Source: Janthinobacterium sp. 344 (GTDB lineage: Bacteria > Pseudomonadota > Gammaproteobacteria > Burkholderiales > Burkholderiaceae_D). Taken from it: a stretch of DNA of 64,000 nt. The position numbers and the translations under genes were made by a program. Location of the stretch: positions 124,001 through 188,000 of the forward strand of contig NZ_FOKL01000009.1 of the NCBI RefSeq assembly GCF_900112025.1, read 5' to 3'. Positions 34,522 to 43,142 of this stretch are shown in pieces. Within the stretch, counting starts at the first letter, position 1. The number at the start of each line of letters is the position of its first letter. The notes beneath the pieces are model-generated. The model was not told where the DNA came from. It saw only the letters and a program-made list of their open reading frames with translations, and did not search any database.

Positions 34522-35310
34522 TTAAACGAAGACGTTGGCCATGCCGATGGGGCCGGCATCCTTGACCAGCTCGTAGCAGCGGCAGGAAACGGCTTCCAGG
34601 CCGGCCGAATCGAGTATCTCGATATTGCCGCGGCTGTAGCTGATGAGCTTTTGCTGTTGCAGCGCGCTCGCCGCCTTAGTCACGCCGACCCGGCGCACGC
34701 CCAGGGTGTGGGCGAGGAATTCATGCGTGAGGTGGAATTTTTCCGATTGCAGGCGGTCGCGCGTGATCAATAGCGAACGCGCCAGGCGCGCCTCGAGCAC
34801 GTGAAAACGGCTGCACACGGCGATCTGGATGGCTTGCGCCAGCAAGGTGTCGGTGTAGCGGTACAGCAGGCGCTGCAGGGAGTCGAGCTGGACGAATTCG
34901 GCGCAGAAGTCGGCCCGCGCGATACGGCTGGCCGTACCGGAACGTTGCACCACCGCCCGCACTTGCGCCAGGTCATGCCCCAGCGCAACGGAGGCGCCCA
35001 GCACGCCTTCGCGGCCGACGGCGCCCACTTCCAGCGTCATGCGGCCTTCCGCCACGGCCAGCAGCGAGATCAGGCAGTCGTCAGGGAAATAGATATGCGC
35101 GATCGGCTGGCCGGGTTCGTACAGCACCTCGCCCACCTCGACCGTGACGCTGTGGAACAGCGCCGCCAGGTGGCGCAGGTCCGATTCGGGCAGGCTGGCC
35201 AGCAAGCGGTTGCCGGTGGCGGAGGCGCCCACGGGCGAACCCAGGCCGGTTCGGCCTGTGTCGCGGGATACCTCGCGGGGCAAATTCAAGCTGGCGGTCA
35301 TTGTGGGCAT
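34522..35310 (-). CDS. Crp/Fnr family transcriptional regulator
   Basis: A 262-residue regulator. The cyclic-nucleotide-binding-like beta roll spans about residues 45-165 (EVGEVLYEPGQPIAHIYFPDDCLISLLAV). The C-terminal Crp-type winged helix carries THEFLAHTLGVRRVGVTKAASALQQQKLI. It has no N-terminal Cys cluster, so it is not an FNR-type oxygen sensor, and the cAMP-site Arg motif is not obvious; the signal is unknown. I start at ATG 35310 with AGGA seven bases upstream. A dyad (site g) and -10 lie upstream, suggesting autoregulation. It sits centrally in the dyad-bearing island. Confidence 0.88.
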   Translation of the reverse strand: MPTMTASLNLPREVSRDTGRTGLGSPVGASATGNRLLASLPESDLRHLAALFHSVTVEVGEVLYEPGQPIAHIYFPDDCLISLLAVAEGRMTLEVGAVGREGVLGASVALGHDLAQVRAVVQRSGTASRIARADFCAEFVQLDSLQRLLYRYTDTLLAQAIQIAVCSRFHVLEARLARSLLITRDRLQSEKFHLTHEFLAHTLGVRRVGVTKAASALQQQKLISYSRGNIEILDSAGLEAVSCRCYELVKDAGPIGMANVFV

Positions 35311-35401
35311 TGCCTTTTCCTGGTCATTCCTGGTCATTCCTGGTCGTGGTTACAACTCGACATAATTTTTACTTAGCCTACGGTGCGGCACCGGTCCTGT
35401 A

Positions 35402-35417
35402 TGTACGGTGACGCACG
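35402..35417 (-). promoter_or_regulatory. Crp/Fnr-type dyad between regulator and glycine-zipper gene (site g)
   Basis: On the minus strand CGTGCG-TCAC-CGTACA. A -10-like TAGGCT begins at 35380, 29.5 bp from the centre, facing the regulator gene. On the plus side the equivalent position reads CACACT, weaker. It may serve one or both divergent genes. Confidence 0.55.
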
Positions 35418-35535
35418 GAAGCGAAGGACACGGCGCAGCACACTGCGCTCAAGCAATACCTGAAGACATCAAGAAGCTGAAGACCGCAAGACGCATCATC
35501 CCGATTTCATTATTTTAAAAACCAAGGAGCCTTCC

Positions 35536-36198
35536 ATGACTACCACCACCAAATCCCTCCATCCGCTGGTGCTTGCCGCCGCTGTCGCCGTCCTGCTGTT
35601 CTGCGGCGTCGGCACGGCCGCCCTGATGGGCTGGCTGCCCTCCTCGCAAAGCGAAGCGCCGCCGCTGTCGGCCAACGCCTCGGCCGAGCAGCTGGCCAGC
35701 CTGCAGGCGAACCAGCCGCCCGCCGGCGCACAGCCGCTGGTGGCGCTGCCCCCGCCGCCAGTGCAGCAGCCCGTGCAGCAGCCCGTGCAGCAACAACCAC
35801 AGCCACAACCCGTGCGCCAGCCGCAGCCCCAATACGTGGCCGCGGCCCCTGCGCCCCAGGTCTGCAGCAATTGCGGCGTCGTCGAAGCCATCCATGAAGT
35901 CAATACGCGCGCCGAAGGCAGCGGCGTGGGTGCGGCCGGCGGCGCCGTCGTCGGCGGCTTGCTGGGCAACCAGGTAGGCGGCGGCCATGGCAAGCAGCTG
36001 GCCACCGTGCTCGGTGCCGTAGGCGGCGCCGTGGCGGGCAACCAGATCGAAGGCAGCGTGCGCTCGACGCGCAGCTATAACATCGTCGTGCGCCTGGACA
36101 ATGGCAAGACGCGCACCGTGCACCAGAGCGCCGCGCCGAACTGGCGCCAGGGCGACCGCGTGCGCGTCGTCAACGGCGGCTTGCGCGCCATCGGCTAA
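35536..36198 (+). CDS. Membrane-anchored glycine-zipper 2TM protein
   Basis: A 220-residue protein with an uncleaved N-terminal helix (LVLAAAVAVLLFCGVGTAALMGWL), a Pro/Gln linker with VQQP repeats (about residues 75-100), the CSNCG motif usual before this domain, a glycine zipper (GAAGGAVVGGLLGNQVGGG; VLGAVGGAVAGNQIEG) and a C-terminal beta part. It is a paralogue of the lipoprotein at 26069, but held in the inner membrane. AAGGAG precedes the ATG. It is divergent from the Crp/Fnr-family gene. Confidence 0.85.
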   Translation: MTTTTKSLHPLVLAAAVAVLLFCGVGTAALMGWLPSSQSEAPPLSANASAEQLASLQANQPPAGAQPLVALPPPPVQQPVQQPVQQQPQPQPVRQPQPQYVAAAPAPQVCSNCGVVEAIHEVNTRAEGSGVGAAGGAVVGGLLGNQVGGGHGKQLATVLGAVGGAVAGNQIEGSVRSTRSYNIVVRLDNGKTRTVHQSAAPNWRQGDRVRVVNGGLRAIG

Positions 36199-36242
36199 GC
36201 GTAGCGCGGCGATGCCGCCGCAATGAGTTGCAGATTCAACAC

Positions 36243-36272
36243 ACGCCCGGCTCGTCCGGGCGTTTTCTTTTT
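36243..36272 (+). terminator. Rho-independent terminator
   Basis: ACGCCCGG (36243-36250), 5-base loop, CCGGGCGT (36256-36263), then TTTTCTTTTT. It ends the 35536 transcript. Confidence 0.85.
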
Positions 36273-36277
36273 GATCA

Positions 36278-36293
36278 TGTTCGTTGGCGTACA
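36278..36293 (+). promoter_or_regulatory. Crp/Fnr-type dyad (site h)
   Basis: TGTTCG-TTGG-CGTACA immediately after a terminator. A weak -10 (GATGAT) begins at 36315, 29.5 bp from the centre. It faces the small membrane-protein gene at 36361. Confidence 0.52.
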
Positions 36294-36360
36294 GATGCGC
36301 TCGCCATGGCGCGAGATGATGCACTCAGGAAAGTTCAACGATAGTCTTCGAGGAGATGCT

Positions 36361-36642
36361 ATGGATAGCGACAAGGCAGGCGGCAACAGGATCTGGCTGG
36401 GCTTCATCGGCGGCGGCATGCTGGCCACGGCGCTGGGCTTTTGCGCCCTGGACCTGGCGCCGGCGCAAGCCAGCGCGCCCGTGTTCGGCGTGATGCTGTT
36501 ATTGACGGGCGGCATGTTCAGCTGCCTGACAGGCGCCGTCGGCATGGCCGGCATGCTGGCCTGGATACCGGGCATGGATGGCGGACACGAGAAAATGCGG
36601 CAGCAAGAACGGCGTCTGCGCGAGCGCAATCTGGCGAAATAA
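36361..36642 (+). CDS. Small inner-membrane protein of unknown function
   Basis: A 93-residue protein; GAGGAG lies five bases before ATG 36361, which decides the start against longer in-frame options. Two hydrophobic Gly-rich segments (LGFIGGGMLATALGFCALDL and VFGVMLLLTGGMFSCLTGAVGMAGMLAW) precede a short charged tail (EKMRQQERRLRERN). I do not recognise the family. It lies between two dyad-type promoters in the stress island. Confidence 0.68.
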   Translation: MDSDKAGGNRIWLGFIGGGMLATALGFCALDLAPAQASAPVFGVMLLLTGGMFSCLTGAVGMAGMLAWIPGMDGGHEKMRQQERRLRERNLAK

Positions 36643-36669
36643 GCGAATCAACAGGCTAAATAAGGGTTG

Positions 36670-36685
36670 TGTACGGCAGCGTACA
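36670..36685 (+). promoter_or_regulatory. Crp/Fnr-type dyad (site i)
   Basis: A perfect TGTACG-GCAG-CGTACA dyad, identical to site b. A -10-like GACAAT begins at 36707, 29.5 bp from the centre. It faces the Lmo0937-like gene at 36829. Confidence 0.6.
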
Positions 36686-36828
36686 GAGAATTTCAGAAAC
36701 AAAGTAGACAATAAGTCATGGCATCAGCGTTCAGCGACCCGGTCGCCACGCAATGACAAAAAACCGATGACGATGTCCCTTGCAAGACAGGCAGCCGTCA
36801 TCCACACACTACTCTCGGAGGACATATC

Positions 36829-36975
36829 ATGCTCTATACAATCGCAGTAGTACTCATCATTCTCTGGCTGCTGGGCCTGGTCACTTCCTATACCATCGGC
36901 GGCTTCATTCACATCCTGCTGGTGGTGGCGGTCATCATGATCCTGCTGCGCCTGATTAGCGGACGCGGGCTTTAG
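36829..36975 (+). CDS. Tiny Lmo0937-family membrane protein
   Basis: A 48-residue protein, shorter than usual gene-caller limits. GGAGG lies seven bases before the ATG. The pattern MLYTIAVVLIILWLLGLVTS, then YTIGGFIHILLVVAVIMILLRLI, is the Lmo0937/DUF5670 family: two helices joined by a short turn. Function unknown, but the family recurs in stress-response neighbourhoods. It forms a single-gene unit with its own dyad promoter and a terminator. Confidence 0.82.
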   Translation: MLYTIAVVLIILWLLGLVTSYTIGGFIHILLVVAVIMILLRLISGRGL

Positions 36976-37002
36976 ACCCGGTCGTTAGCGCAGGCTGACA
37001 GG

Positions 37003-37035
37003 AGCGGCGCACGTGCAAACGGGCGCCGCTTTTTT
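37003..37035 (+). terminator. Rho-independent terminator
   Basis: AGCGGCGC (37003-37010) and GCGCCGCT (37023-37030) flank a 12-base loop, followed by six T. Confidence 0.82.
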
Positions 37036-37142
37036 ACCGCCTTTCATGCACCGGGCGCGCCCATTGGCAAGCCGGTGCATTTTGCAGTAACGTGTACGGG
37101 TAGTTCTGGGTAGGTCCCAATAACAAAACTAGGAGAAAATCC

Positions 37143-37826
37143 ATGAAAGCATACAAAAACGGCGCTGGCGCCAAATCCCTGATCGGCATGCTGGTCCTCG
37201 CCATGGCCGCTACCGGCTGTGCAGATATGTCCGCCACGCAACGCGGCACGGCCACGGGCGCCGGCGTCGGTGCGGGCCTGGGCGCGCTGATCGGCGGCAC
37301 CACCGGCGGCGGCAGCAGCGGCCGCACGGCGGGCGGTGCCCTGCTGGGCGCGGCGGCGGGCGCCGTGGTGGGCAATATCTGGTCGAACCGCATGGAAAAC
37401 CAGAAGCGCGCCATGGAACAAGCCACCCAGGGTACCGGAGTGCAAGTGACGCAGACGGCCGATAACCGCCTGAAAATGGAAATCCCGAGCGATATTTCCT
37501 TCGACACCAACCGCGCCGACATCAAGGGCAACTTCCGTCCGATTCTCGACCGCTTCGCCGCCACCCTGAATGAAAACCCGAACACCACGGTCAGCATCAT
37601 CGGCCATACGGACAGCACGGGCAGCGATTCGATCAACGAGCCGCTGTCGGTGGAACGCGCGGCCCATACGCGCGACTACCTGGCCATGCGCGGCGTCTCG
37701 CCGACCCGCATCGTCACCGAAGGCCGTGGCGCGCGCGAGCCGATCGCCTCGAATGCCGATGCCGCCGGACGCGCACGCAATCGCCGCGTGGAAATCTATG
37801 TCGCCGAAATGGCGCCGCGTGGATAA
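37143..37826 (+). CDS. OmpA-domain lipoprotein with glycine zipper (YiaD-like)
   Basis: A 227-residue lipoprotein (lipobox ATGC). A glycine-zipper part (GAGVGAGLGALIGG; GGALLGAAAGAVVGN) precedes an OmpA domain (PSDISFDTNRADIKG; SIIGHTDSTGSDSINEPLSVERAAH; ARNRRVEIYV). This matches YiaD-type proteins, which sit in the outer membrane and bind peptidoglycan. AGGAG precedes the ATG. A degenerate dyad-like sequence at 37081-37096 lies upstream but is too weak to count. Confidence 0.87.
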   Translation: MKAYKNGAGAKSLIGMLVLAMAATGCADMSATQRGTATGAGVGAGLGALIGGTTGGGSSGRTAGGALLGAAAGAVVGNIWSNRMENQKRAMEQATQGTGVQVTQTADNRLKMEIPSDISFDTNRADIKGNFRPILDRFAATLNENPNTTVSIIGHTDSTGSDSINEPLSVERAAHTRDYLAMRGVSPTRIVTEGRGAREPIASNADAAGRARNRRVEIYVAEMAPRG

Positions 37827-37840
37827 CAGCTGACAAACCC

Positions 37841-37950
37841 TGCCGCGCGGCGCGACTGGCGGCCCGCGATGCTCACCGCGCCTTTGGTACGGTTGCGCTT
37901 CTCGGCCACCATGCGCAGACGCTCGCGAGGTTTTGTCCGGTGTCGTGGCG
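37841..37950 (+). repeat. Dispersed intergenic repeat, copy B
   Basis: Begins with GCCGCGCGGCGCGA, then GCGATGCTCACC, GGTACGGTTGCGCTTCTCGG, CCACCATGCGC and ends near TTGTCCGGTGT. The same ordered blocks appear at 27095-27205 (other strand) and 52160-52280. Confidence 0.65.
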
Positions 37951-37980
37951 TTGAGGTCAGAATCAACGTCGCAGAATAAA

Positions 37981-38024
37981 AATAAGCCCGCTGGCAAGTT
38001 AGCTTGCAGCGGGCTTATTTTATT
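37981..38024. terminator. Bidirectional terminator
   Basis: AATAAGCCCGCTG (37981-37993) pairs with CAGCGGGCTTATT (38007-38019); an inner CAAG/CTTG extends the stem. A/T-rich flanks on both sides give U-runs in both directions. It ends the M16 protease gene and possibly the YiaD-like gene. Confidence 0.85.
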
Positions 38025-38033
38025 GACAGCACC

Positions 38034-40877
38034 TTACTTCGACGTCGTTGCCTTGGCGCCGCTGTCGCCCTCCTTCGCCACCTTGGCGAAGTCGCCTGCC
38101 GTCACGATCGAGACGGCGGCCGGCTTCAGGTAGTCGCGCAGGCCCTGGTTCACCTGCGCCAGGGTCAGGGCGGCGACCTTGGCTTCCAGGTCCTTGTCGT
38201 AGGCCATGGTGCGCTCCTGCGCCAGGTATTCGGCCAGGTTGTTGGCCAGGCCGCTGTCCTGCGTGCGCCCCACTTCTTCCGATTGCAGCCAGCCCTTTTT
38301 CGCTTCCACCAGTTCCGCCTCCGTGAAGCCGTCGGCCAGCACCTTGGCGATTTCCTCGCGCAGGGCCGCTTCCACCTTGACGGTGTTCTGCGGCGCGCTG
38401 ATGGCGTAGGCCATCCAGTAGCCGGCCGGTTCGCGCGATGGCACGCTCACTTGCGAACCGACGCCATACGACAGGCCTTCCTGCTGGCGGATGCGGTCGG
38501 CCAGGCGGCTGCGCAAGGCGCCGCCACCGAGCATGTGGTTGGCGATCAGCAGCGCCGGATAGCCGGCGGCGTCATCCTTCAGCGACAGCGGCTGGATGGC
38601 GAACAGCACGCTGTTGGCCTTGTCCGGCGTTTCCAGCGTGACTTTTTCGCCGCTGACGGGCTTGACGGCGTCGGGAATGCGCACGTACGGCTGCGGCGCC
38701 TTCCAGTTGCCGTACAGGCTGGCCACTTGCGCCTTCAGCGCAGCCGCATCGAAATCGCCGACGGCGGCAAAGGTGGCGTTCGCGGCGCCATAATAGGCGC
38801 CGTGGAAGGCTTTCACATCGGCCACCTTGATGGCTTTCCATTGCGCCAGCTCTGCCGGCAAGGTGGCCACGTGGCGCACGTGGCCGTCCGGCGTGGCGTC
38901 GAGCAGGCGGCGGAAGGCGTTCACGGCCAGCGGCTGCGGCTCAGGCAATTCCTGCTCGGCGCGGCCCACGCGCTCGCGCTGCAATTCGAGGAATTCCGTT
39001 TCGCTCAAGGCCGGCTTTTGCAGCACTTGCGCCAGCAGGTCCATGGCCGCCGGCAAGTTCTCGCGCTTGCCCACCAACATGGCCCGCACGCCCTCGGCGC
39101 CGCCCGAGATGGCCACTTGCATGCCCAGCTGGTCGAACTTGTCCTTCACTTCCTGGCGCGACAGGCTATCCGTGCCGCGCGACAGCAAGTTGGCCGTGTA
39201 GCTGCCCACCTGCGCCTTGCCGCGCAGACTCTCTTCGCTGCCGAGCTGCAACTTCAACACGACGCTGACGGTACCGCCCTTGGTTTTCTTCGGCAGCAAG
39301 GCGCCCTTCAGGCCGCTTGGCAAGGTGAAACGCGTGGTGCGCGCCTCGATATTGTCGGGGCTGGGGTCGAACGCTTCGCCTTGCGCCACCACGGCGCGGC
39401 CCGTGTAGCCGGCCAGTTGCGGCGCCACGTCCGCGTAGGCCGGCACGACGGTGCGGTCCGGCGCATCGGTGGGAATGAAGCGGCCCAGGGTGCGGTTCGA
39501 CGTCTTCAGGTACTTCTCGGCCGCCGCCTGCACCTGCGCCGTCGTCAGCTTGTCGAGCTGGTCGCGCTGCAGGAAGAACAAACGCCAGTCGCCGGCCGCC
39601 AGCGATTCCGTCAGGGCGATCGTCATGCGCGCCGTGTTCGCCGTGATCAGTTCCACCTGCTTGTTCAGCTGCTGCTTGACGCGCGCCACTTCCGCATCCG
39701 TGATGGGCTGCGATTTCAAGTCTTCCAGCACTGTCAGCATGGCCGTTTGCGCCGCATCAAGGTTGCCGTCGACGGGCACCAGCGCGCCGAACAGGTTGTA
39801 GCCAGGCTCCAGGTTGCTCACGGCGTTGTATTCGATCTTGCTGGCCAGCTTGGTTTCCACCAGCGCCTTGTGCAGGCGGCCGGCCGGCGCATCGGTCAGC
39901 ACGTGGCCGAGCACTTCGATGGCCACCGATTCCGGGTTGCCCGACGGCGCCACGTGGTAGCCGGCGCCGACGAACTGCGTGCCGCCGCTGCGGCGCACCG
40001 TGACGGCACGCTCGCCATCCTGCACCGGTTCGGCCGTGTAGGTGGGCTCGATCACGCGCGTGGGTTTCGGGATCTTGCCGAACAGCGCATTGATCTGTGC
40101 CAGGACCTTGGCTTCATCGAAGCGGCCCGCCACCATCAGCACGGCATTGTCCGGCTGATAATATTTATGATAAAACGCGCGCAGGCGGGGAATGTTGACC
40201 TGTTCGATATCGGAGCGGGCGCCGATGGTCGACTTGCCATAGTTGTGCCAATCGTAGGCGATGGCCTGGATGCGTTCGCTGGTCACGCCGATCGGGTCGC
40301 TCTCGCCCATCTCGAACTCGTTGCGCACCACCGTCATCTCGCCTTTTTTCGTGACGGGGTTCCACAGGTCGTTCTGGTCGATGGCCGCGTTGACCATGCG
40401 GTCCGCTTCCATGGCCAGCATCTGGCGCAGGTTGTCGTCGTTGGCGGGGAAGGTGGCATAGTAATTGGTGCGGTCGTACCAGGTGGTGCCGTTGAAATCG
40501 GCGCCCGTCGAATTGAGGATCTCGACGGGGGTTTTCGTGCCCTTCTTGATGCCGAAGTTGGCGCTGGGCTTGAACAGCAGGTGTTCGAGCAAGTGGGCCA
40601 TGCCCGTCTCGCCATAGTTTTCATGGCGCGAACCGACGAGGTAGACGATGTTGGTGGTGAGCGTAGGCTTGCTGGCATCGGGGAACAGCAGCACGCGCAA
40701 GCCATTGGCCAGGCGGTATTCGGTGATGCCTTCGACGGACGTGACTTTCACGGCGGCGCGGCTGGCGGCAGCCTTGCCGGTTTTCTGGGTCGGTGTGGCT
40801 TGCACCGGGGTCGCGGCAAAGGCCAGTGACGGCGACAGGATGCCGGCGGCGAGCAAAAGAGCGGTAATTGGTTTCAA
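38034..40877 (-). CDS. M16 family zinc protease (pitrilysin-like), two-domain
   Basis: A 947-residue periplasmic peptidase. The signal peptide ends SLAFA. The zinc motif HLLEH lies at residues 95-99, followed downstream by a second M16 half (about 510-940) with the usual inactive R/Y-type partner motifs (YGVGSQVSVPSREPAGYWMAY). Both halves sit in one chain, like full-length pitrilysin types. It starts at TTG 40877 with AGGA seven bases upstream; no ATG fits the signal peptide. It probably degrades small peptides or misfolded exported proteins. Confidence 0.88.
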   Translation of the reverse strand: MKPITALLLAAGILSPSLAFAATPVQATPTQKTGKAAASRAAVKVTSVEGITEYRLANGLRVLLFPDASKPTLTTNIVYLVGSRHENYGETGMAHLLEHLLFKPSANFGIKKGTKTPVEILNSTGADFNGTTWYDRTNYYATFPANDDNLRQMLAMEADRMVNAAIDQNDLWNPVTKKGEMTVVRNEFEMGESDPIGVTSERIQAIAYDWHNYGKSTIGARSDIEQVNIPRLRAFYHKYYQPDNAVLMVAGRFDEAKVLAQINALFGKIPKPTRVIEPTYTAEPVQDGERAVTVRRSGGTQFVGAGYHVAPSGNPESVAIEVLGHVLTDAPAGRLHKALVETKLASKIEYNAVSNLEPGYNLFGALVPVDGNLDAAQTAMLTVLEDLKSQPITDAEVARVKQQLNKQVELITANTARMTIALTESLAAGDWRLFFLQRDQLDKLTTAQVQAAAEKYLKTSNRTLGRFIPTDAPDRTVVPAYADVAPQLAGYTGRAVVAQGEAFDPSPDNIEARTTRFTLPSGLKGALLPKKTKGGTVSVVLKLQLGSEESLRGKAQVGSYTANLLSRGTDSLSRQEVKDKFDQLGMQVAISGGAEGVRAMLVGKRENLPAAMDLLAQVLQKPALSETEFLELQRERVGRAEQELPEPQPLAVNAFRRLLDATPDGHVRHVATLPAELAQWKAIKVADVKAFHGAYYGAANATFAAVGDFDAAALKAQVASLYGNWKAPQPYVRIPDAVKPVSGEKVTLETPDKANSVLFAIQPLSLKDDAAGYPALLIANHMLGGGALRSRLADRIRQQEGLSYGVGSQVSVPSREPAGYWMAYAISAPQNTVKVEAALREEIAKVLADGFTEAELVEAKKGWLQSEEVGRTQDSGLANNLAEYLAQERTMAYDKDLEAKVAALTLAQVNQGLRDYLKPAAVSIVTAGDFAKVAKEGDSGAKATTSK

Positions 40878-41102
40878 GGCAGGATCCTGGTAACACTACA
40901 TGATATGGCACGGCGCAACAGCGGCGCCAACGAGTAAGGACTGAGCGCAAGAATGCTCACGGGGCCTGCGCTGCGTCTTCGCCGCCACGTGAAATTATTG
41001 CTCTCGCAATTTACGGCATGCTTATCAGTAACGCAAGTCCCTGTCATCAAGCTGTTATCCGGCCGTGTTATACTCGACCGTTCCAGAACTATCTGCCTGT
41101 AT

Positions 41103-41444
41103 ATGAGACGAGCTCTCGTCCTGCTCTGCCTTTTTGTTTTCATCGCTTTGCCCCAGGCGTTCGCCAGCATGGCTTACGCCAGCCCTTCCCCATTCCAGCA
41201 TGCAGTCGCGGCCGGCGCTACCGCCACGCCTGCCCTTGTCGCGGACTGCCACGATGCCAGCACGCATGCGGGCGCGCCCGGCGACAGCTGCGGCACCGAA
41301 GAAGGCGACAACGATCCCATCACGCTCTACCCGACCTCGCGCCAGGCCGTGCCGTTTTACGCCATCATTTGGCAAGCGGGACCGGGCGCACTTGCCGAAG
41401 CGGACGTGCGGCTGGCTACACGCCCGCCGCGCGTCCGCCGCTGA
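41103..41444 (+). CDS. Small secreted protein of unknown function
   Basis: A 113-residue protein with signal peptide MRRALVLLCLFVFIALPQAFA. The mature part has DCHDASTHAGAPGDSC, whose two Cys and two His could bind a metal, and a C-terminal part ending in Arg-rich RPPRVRR. The SD is weak. It is divergent from the M16 protease and 83 bp before the TerC-CBS gene. No family recognised; metal binding is a guess. Confidence 0.55.
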   Translation: MRRALVLLCLFVFIALPQAFASMAYASPSPFQHAVAAGATATPALVADCHDASTHAGAPGDSCGTEEGDNDPITLYPTSRQAVPFYAIIWQAGPGALAEADVRLATRPPRVRR

Positions 41445-41527
41445 TGCGACACCAGCAACACGCACACGCCCGGGGCATGCCGCCGCCGGGCAAGCTTGAT
41501 ACTTACTGACTTTACAAGGTTACACAC

Positions 41528-43075
41528 ATGGAATGGTTATTTGACCCGACAATCTGGGTCGGCCTGCTGACGCTGGTCGTACTGGAAATCGTACTGGGCA
41601 TCGACAACCTGATCTTCATCGCCATCCTGGCCGAAAAATTGCCGCCGCACCAACGCGACAAGGCCAGGGTGCTGGGCCTGACCCTGGCCCTCGTCATGCG
41701 CCTGGGCCTGCTTTCGCTGATTTCCTGGCTGGTGACACTGACCACGCCGCTGTTTTTTGTCTGGCAGTTTTCCTTCTCGGGGCGCGACCTGATTTTGCTC
41801 GTGGGTGGCTTGTTCCTGCTGTTCAAGGCCACCACCGAGCTGCACGAGCGCCTCGAAGGCGTGACGCATGCGCAGACGGGGCCGAAGGTGTATGCGGGCT
41901 TCGGCCTGGTGGTGGCGCAGATCGTCGTGCTCGACGCCGTCTTCTCGCTCGACGCCGTCATCACGGCCGTCGGCATGGTGGAAAACCTGTACGTGATGAT
42001 GGCCGCCGTGGTCATTTCCATCGTCGTCATGATGCTGGCGTCAAAAGTGCTGACGCGCTTCGTCAACGCCCACCCCACCGTCGTCGTGCTGTGCCTGAGC
42101 TTTTTGCTGATGATCGGCCTGTCGCTGGTGGCTGAAGGCCTGGGCTTCCACATCCCGAAAGGCTATCTGTATGCGGCCATCGGCTTCTCCATCGTCATCG
42201 AATTCTTCAATCAATTGGCGCGCCGCAACTTCCTCAAGCTGCAGTCGAACGCGCCGCTGCGCGACCGTACGGCGCAGGCCGTGCTGAGCCTGCTGGGCGG
42301 ACGCAAGGGCCGCGAAGCCGTGGAAGAGCATGAAGTCAAGGAACTGCCCGACGTTTCCGCCTTCGGCGTGGAAGAGCGCAACATGGTCAGCGGCGTGCTG
42401 ACCCTGGCGGAACGCTCGATCCGTTCCGTGATGACGCCGCGCGGCGACGTGTCATGGGTGAATCTGAACGACAGCAGCGAAAAGATGCTCACCTTGCTGC
42501 GCGACACGCCGCACAGCATGATTCCTGTCTGTAATGATGACCTCGACAATGTCGTCGGCATCGCGCGCAGCAAGGACTTGATCGAGGACCTCGTTTCGCA
42601 CGGCAAGATCGACCCGGCCAGCATGCGCGAAGCCGTCGTCGTGCCGGAAGCGGCCGGCGTGCTGAAAGCCATGGAAACCCTGAAGCGCTCGCGCGGCCAG
42701 CTGGTGCTGGTGGTCGACGAGTTCGGCACGGTGCAAGGCGTGCTGACGCCGATCGACATCCTGGAAGCCATCGCCGGCGAATTCCCCGACGAGGACGAGC
42801 AGCCGGACGTGGAAGTGCTGGGGCCCGGCCACTGGCGCATCGATGGCGCGACGGACTTGCACTACCTGGAGCAAGTGTTCGAGACGGAATCGCTGGTCAG
42901 CGAAGACGGCGAGTACAACTCGCTGGCCGGCTTCCTGCTGGCGCATTTCGAGAACATGCCGGCCGTGGGCGAAGTGCTGGAACTCGATGGCTTGCGCTAT
43001 GAAATCCTCGAGGCCGACGAGCGCCGCATCGCCTGCGTGGACGTGCGCCGCATCGAGCCGGATCACAGTTTGTAA
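41528..43075 (+). CDS. TerC family membrane protein with CBS and CorC_HlyC domains (YegH/YoaE-like)
   Basis: A 515-residue fusion. The TerC part (residues 1-235) has seven hydrophobic segments and acidic residues in [21 protein letters not shown] and [16 protein letters not shown]. Two CBS motifs follow ([35 protein letters not shown]), then a CorC_HlyC domain ([36 protein letters not shown]). TerC/YoaE proteins are linked to metal homeostasis, including Mn2+ export to secreted enzymes. A second, stand-alone TerC is at 60797. Confidence 0.88.
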   Translation: MEWLFDPTIWVGLLTLVVLEIVLGIDNLIFIAILAEKLPPHQRDKARVLGLTLALVMRLGLLSLISWLVTLTTPLFFVWQFSFSGRDLILLVGGLFLLFKATTELHERLEGVTHAQTGPKVYAGFGLVVAQIVVLDAVFSLDAVITAVGMVENLYVMMAAVVISIVVMMLASKVLTRFVNAHPTVVVLCLSFLLMIGLSLVAEGLGFHIPKGYLYAAIGFSIVIEFFNQLARRNFLKLQSNAPLRDRTAQAVLSLLGGRKGREAVEEHEVKELPDVSAFGVEERNMVSGVLTLAERSIRSVMTPRGDVSWVNLNDSSEKMLTLLRDTPHSMIPVCNDDLDNVVGIARSKDLIEDLVSHGKIDPASMREAVVVPEAAGVLKAMETLKRSRGQLVLVVDEFGTVQGVLTPIDILEAIAGEFPDEDEQPDVEVLGPGHWRIDGATDLHYLEQVFETESLVSEDGEYNSLAGFLLAHFENMPAVGEVLELDGLRYEILEADERRIACVDVRRIEPDHSL

Positions 43076-43142
43076 CACAATGGCAAGCGTGCCCCGCTTG
43101 CCATGCCGTATGCTGGGGTCTGCCTTTTTCGGAGACCCCGCG

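Noticed and set aside
37081..37096. A degenerate dyad (TTTGCA-GTAA-CGTGTA) before the YiaD-like gene, 29.5 bp from CAATAA
   Set aside because: Only about four of six bases match in each half; it was found by looking for the expected spacing, so it adds no independent support.
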